Positions 60,146-64,000 of a stretch of 64,000 nucleotides of DNA are shown one piece after another. The notes beneath the pieces are model-generated. The model was not told the origin of the DNA. It searched no databases and saw only the letters and a list, made by a program, of their open reading frames with translations. The position numbers were made by a program, and so were the translations under genes. The stretch lies in assembly GCA_039621445.1 (NCBI GenBank), contig CP154956.1:68456452-68520451 (forward strand), given 5' to 3'. Numbering within the stretch: position 1 is the stretch's first letter; each line of letters begins with the position of its first letter. Origin of the DNA: Euglena gracilis. Its lineage: Eukaryota > Euglenida > Euglenophyceae > Euglenales.

Positions 60146-61993
60146 TGATGATGATAATGATAATAATAATAAGTTCCCTCTTTTTTGAGAGAAGCAGTCC
60201 TACAGAATTGTTGGTATGGGGGAAAATAGAAATGGGAGGAAGGAAATATGGATGAGAAATAAAAATTTTCAGCGTTTGAAGCAAATTGGTGTTTCTAAAC
60301 TCTTCAGAGCTGAACAGCTTCCGCTTTTTCCACCCCTTCCAACAGCGATTTCTATTCCTGAATCAACCAGTCAATTTTTTCCTGACATGCGGGCTTCGTT
60401 TGTCTAATGGTTGTGGCCAAACATTCGGATCAGACTTCCAGGAATACCTCCAACCCCAAATTTGCTCCTTGTTTCAAAATGTATCCCAAGCCACACTCCA
60501 TTCTCCATTATTGAAAGTGGCCATGAGTGCCTGCACACGGTGCGGAAGGGTGGACAGAAGCTTCCTTCCGACAGGTGCCGATGGGCAATCCATGTGGATT
60601 CATTCACATGAATCTGGCTCCTGTGGCGCTGTGACGTTTTCCCCCCTTGGCATTCATTCCACCAGTCAAAACGAAAGGAGCCTTCGCCCCTTGAGCAACG
60701 CCAGTGTTTCATAACGCTGTTTTCCCCGACCCGGCCAGTTCTGTTTGTCTGTTTGTGCATGACGGGTGACTCTCTTCTCCCAACGTCGCGTTTGCCTGGC
60801 ATTTCGCCATCCGCACCGCCCTGCCCCCCACCCCGCATCAAATGCACGCCTCAGGGTTGCCGTCAGCCGGCGGAGCCCTCACCGCCCCCTGGCCCATCCA
60901 GGTGGACCGCAACCTCTACTACCTCTTCGGGCGAGGGGAGGGCCTGGTTGATTTCGTGGTGGAGCACCCCTCCGCCTCCCGCGTGCATTTCGCCCTAATT
61001 CACGACGGCGCTCACAAAGCCAGTGTGTGCGGATGAGAAGCAGGAACCAGTATTCCCGGATTTGATTTAGGGCTGATGTAACACGGTTCAACCGGTGGGT
61101 GTGCTTTGTCTCTCTTGACATCAAGACAATAAAAATGGCAGCGATGAACACCTCCCCCTTTGATCATTTCCTGTTGGTTTTGGATGGGTTATTGTGCATA
61201 CCACGTGTTGGGGAAATTCTGACGACGTTGGAAAAAAAACACCCTCATCGAAAAATATGGCGATGATATGCAAATCTCACTAGTGTTATTCTATCCTCAT
61301 CACTACCATTATCGTGGCTGTCGCAAAATGGGCCGTCGTATGAGTGGCTTCTTTTTTCCCCCAGCTGGAGAACCTCCACCAATGTGCCAGGTGTCAGTGC
61401 CAGGGGTTTTCTTTAGCCGGAGATAACTCTGCCTCCCGGGCCAACACTTTTTTCCCCAGCCAGTAGCTCTGCAGACAACCCCTGGGGGTCCGCTTAAGTA
61501 AAAGTTGGGGTCAGCCCAGCTTAGCTGGACTGGACCGCAAAGTTTTTCGGCACAAAGTTTTTTTGAGAAAAAAATAAAAAATGGAATTGAATTTGAAAAC
61601 GGCACCTTAGAGGGATTTTTCAAATTTTGGCTGAAAAAAAAATGCCAACCCAGCTGGGTTTGGGCTTTTTTTTGTATGCCAGTCAGGTCCTGCTGCCAGC
61701 CCCCTCCTGCATTTATCCCCTGGGGGGGGGGGTCCAGCCAGCACTTTCCCCGCCGGCCCGATGGACCCCCCTTTCGAAAACCCTGATTGACACATGACCG
61801 TCACACCCCCCATGCACTGCCCGTGGCGGCGTACGTGTACGACCTGGGGTCGAAGGCAAAGACTCGCATCGACGGGAAGGCGGTGCCCCCGCGCCAGGCG
61901 GTGCTGCTGCCGGACGGGGCGATGCTGACCGTCGGGGAGAGCACCCGCTGCTACATCCTGCGCCGGCGGTCCCTGTGGGAGCAGGACGACTGA
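58350..61993 (+). CDS. FHA-domain protein, NIPP1/PPP1R8-like
   Basis: Exon 1 (ATG 58350 to 58569) encodes a Val/Pro-rich leader (VELPIQKVVVAEVARPEA). It ends in phase 1 and fits exon 2 (60855 or 60867 to about 61024). Exon 2 reads DRNLYYLFGRGEGLVDF and VEHPSASRVHFALIHD, the GR and SxxH core of an FHA domain, which binds phosphothreonine. The last exon (about 61819-61993, TGA) completes it with VYDLGSKAKTRIDG, then GAMLTVGESTRCYILRRR. YYLFGR, SRVH and STR.Y.LR are closest to NIPP1, a nuclear PP1-interacting splicing factor, and somewhat less so to SNIP1. The protein, about 190 residues, ends right after the domain, so NIPP1's PP1-binding part is absent. No AG precedes the last exon in its open frame, so this junction is not canonical as written. 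Confidence 0.65.
60088..60172. repeat. (AAT)n microsatellite
   Basis: (AAC)n changing to (AAT)n with a short ATGATGATG block, in the intron between FHA exons 1 and 2. Confidence 0.9.
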
Positions 61994-62309
61994 GCCGCCG
62001 GCCGACCGGCAAGACGGGGGGTCCCCCCCCGCCAGCCTTGCCCTTCCCCTTGCTGCTGCACAGCCCACTGGGCCATTCCGAAGTTCACAGCTATTGCCCT
62101 TGCAGCGCTGTGACGGGCGCACGAGGCACGTTGGCACGCCACAGTGACCAGCATGGATAGGCCACCGCTGTTTTTGAGGCCTGCCTCGCTGGCAGTTTGG
62201 CTAATTTGGCAGCTCCTCAGTCTCATTCATAGACCTGCCTTTCTGCATCTCTGTTTGTCTGAACAAAAACTATGAGAAGAACTTTGGGAAACTATTTAAG
62301 GCATTGATA

Positions 62310-62490
62310 GCATATGGCCTAAACCCAAATAATACCCCCCCCCCCCGGGCGACCGAGTTAATACCCCCCCCCCCAATCTCGGGCCGACGACCTGTATTTT
62401 GACCTGAAAATGCAGGTAAAAATCACAATCTCTGACAACAAATTACGAGAAAAATCGTTGTTTTTTTCTGGATCATCTGGCCTCCAAGAA
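62310..62490. repeat. GGGTATTATT repeat, inverted copy
   Basis: AAATAATACCCCCC, AATCTCGGGCCGACGACC, ACAACAAATTACGAGAAAAA and TCTGGATCATCT are the reverse complement of the internal part of 41030-41425, with moderate divergence. Confidence 0.65.
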
Positions 62491-62787
62491 TGCTAAATTT
62501 TATGAGAAAGAACAAAAAAAGGACATGACAGGGTGATCGCACTGGATGATTTTTGGTGCAACTTTGAAATATGTCCTGGGGGAATGGAGGGTAGTCTGCT
62601 TCAAAGCGCCGCAGGTGCCAGACATTGCTTGAACGCAATGCACAAAAGCCACGTTTTGTCTTTCTCCCACTGCCTCCAATGGGACGTAGCCATGAGCCCC
62701 CCCTCCCCCAGCCTGTGGTGGCTCCAGCCTGCACCTCGCCGTCTGTGTGTGTTTCCGCCGCCATCACTCCGCCGCAGGCACCCACCG

Positions 62788-63318
62788 ATGGGGTCGGGGG
62801 ACGGTGGGCCACCGCCCGAGGCGGGCCCCGGCACCACCGACGCGGCCGGGCCCCCCACCGCGGCGCGCCTCACGGAGTTCGGCCGCCAGCGGCGCCTGCT
62901 GGACGTGCGGCCCCGGGCGCGGTTTGAGCATCGGCCAGGGGCCAGCCCCGGTTTGCCGTGACGGGTGGGGGCTGGAGTTGTCCAGGGCGGCCCTGAAAGC
63001 AGCGCCTGTCGGGGGCGGCGAACATCCCCGTCGCCGAGCTGCGGTCACAGGCAGGGACTGTGGGAGGGAGGCAGCCACAGGGGCGGGGGAGGGGGGCAGC
63101 CAGGCTTGTTTTGTTGTGTTTTGTTGGTGCTTGCGTGCCCTACCCTTCACTGAGGGATCGGCGGCGGCCGAGGGGATGGCGGTCGTCCCCAGTCCCTGGG
63201 CGGACTGTTCGAGCTGCCGGCCCCGGCGGCGGGACCCCTGTGTCTGCTGGCGGAGGACGAGGCGGCGGCCACGCTGGCGTCCGGCCAACCCCCTGCCGGG
63301 CCAGATGGCGGGGAAATG
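62788..63318 (+). CDS. Unrecognised gene, first two exons
   Basis: Exon 1 (62788-62950) starts at an ATG (MGSGDGGPPPEAGPG) and has ARLTEFGRQRRLLDVRPRAR. It ends in phase 1 before GTTTGC and joins in phase to exon 2 (63155-63318), which contains SLGGLFELPAPAAGPLCLLA and EDEAAATLASGQPPAG and ends at GTTGAG in phase 0. Third-position G/C is very high. A possible third exon begins at 63992 after CCTCAG and is cut by the window end. No domain recognised; low-complexity Gly/Pro/Ala start, probably disordered. Confidence 0.5.
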
Positions 63319-63329
63319 GTTGAGAAGCG

Positions 63330-63990
63330 GTTGCTTTCTGCCCATTTGGCACATCCATTTTGGCAATGTGGCGCTCGCTTGGGGGAAACCCCTCCCCCTC
63401 CCCGCAGTACCCCCGACTGCCCCCAGTTTGAGGGGGGCACCAACACAATGGAACAATATCTTGCTCTATCCCTGTACAAAGACATTCAGCCACTGACAAG
63501 GGCCATGTCAAGGGGGAGACCAATGTCTGTTTGATTCCATTTCCGGTTGTTTTTTTTGTTTTTGAGTGGTTAGGGGGAACGGGTGGTGTCCAAATGGCTT
63601 GGCGGGGGGATCCAAAAGATGGTTCCAATGGCGTGGCACCCCGCTAAGTTGCTTGGTTAACCTACTGAAGAGAGGATGTGATGCCCCCCCCCCTCCACAC
63701 TGGTTATGGCGATGGCCATGGTTCTTGCTGGTGTCAGATGGCAGTTCCCAAGGGGGGGGGGTTCCAGATTAAATATGGAGATTTCATCGTTATTCCTTCC
63801 ATATGTTCTGCCATATAAAGTTGGAGGTGACACTTGGGGGGCCAAAGACCCGGGGAGGAGCGACCAGGAGGGAGAAGCACCCCACCATCCCCCAATTCCC
63901 AGCAGGAGGATGCCACTGATATTCTCCTGACTGCCAAATGGGAAGTGGCGCATGTGGTTTTTGATCGACCTGAATTGTGGAAGGACCTCA
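63330..63990. other. Presumed intron, nothing further seen
   Basis: Short C/G runs (63684, 63758) and ordinary sequence. No coding block recognised until the possible acceptor at 63991. Confidence 0.4.
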
Positions 63991-64000
63991 GCCGGGATGG

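Overview
The window looks like nuclear DNA from a eukaryote with long, repeat-filled introns. Coding signal comes as short blocks, mostly 30-370 bases, bounded by AG acceptors and GT donors. Most blocks are richer in G/C at third codon positions than the DNA between them, which is full of C or G runs, A/T runs, microsatellites and short dispersed repeats. I see no prokaryotic operon, rRNA, tRNA or CRISPR array. The lineage cannot be fixed from this window. A Maelstrom-domain gene, a PARL-type rhomboid and an FHA protein would fit a free-living protist. All supported genes are on the + strand. Gene models were assembled by eye from reading frame, splice signals and intron phase, with no transcript data.

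Layout. 1.3-2.7 kb: end of a trypsin-fold protease-like gene with Cys in the nucleophile position. 4.1-12.8 kb: a candidate acidic protein made of very small exons. 13.4-17.3 kb: a repeat block with a 124-bp hairpin, about 17 GCGC dyads, a G tract and a MITE copy. 17.8-19.0 kb: a Cys/His-rich protein with a minisatellite-encoded tail. 19.8-28.2 kb: exons of one or more unrecognised genes, interrupted by a 756-bp foldback. 28.7-29.4 kb: an AT-rich island. 30.1-38.3 kb: the best gene model, a Maelstrom (MAEL) domain protein whose seven exons all join in phase. 39.3-41.9 kb: an unrecognised gene. 42.9-49.4 kb: a mitochondrial PARL-like rhomboid that seems to have lost its catalytic residues, with a short TIR element in its last intron. 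52.3-57.4 kb: a protein with two CCHC zinc knuckles and a long charged, Arg/Ser/Pro-rich tail. 58.4-62.0 kb: a small FHA-domain protein resembling NIPP1/PPP1R8. 62.8-64 kb: the start of another gene, cut by the window edge.

The genes do not form an obvious pathway. Zinc knuckles with an RS-like tail and a NIPP1-type FHA domain both point to nuclear RNA processing. MAEL is known from the animal piRNA pathway and belongs to the DnaQ-H exonuclease-like fold. The most unusual features are the MAEL gene, the apparently inactive rhomboid, an FHA exon with no possible AG acceptor, GT microsatellites lying directly at 5' splice sites, and several apparently undescribed short repeat families, two of them with clear structural hallmarks.
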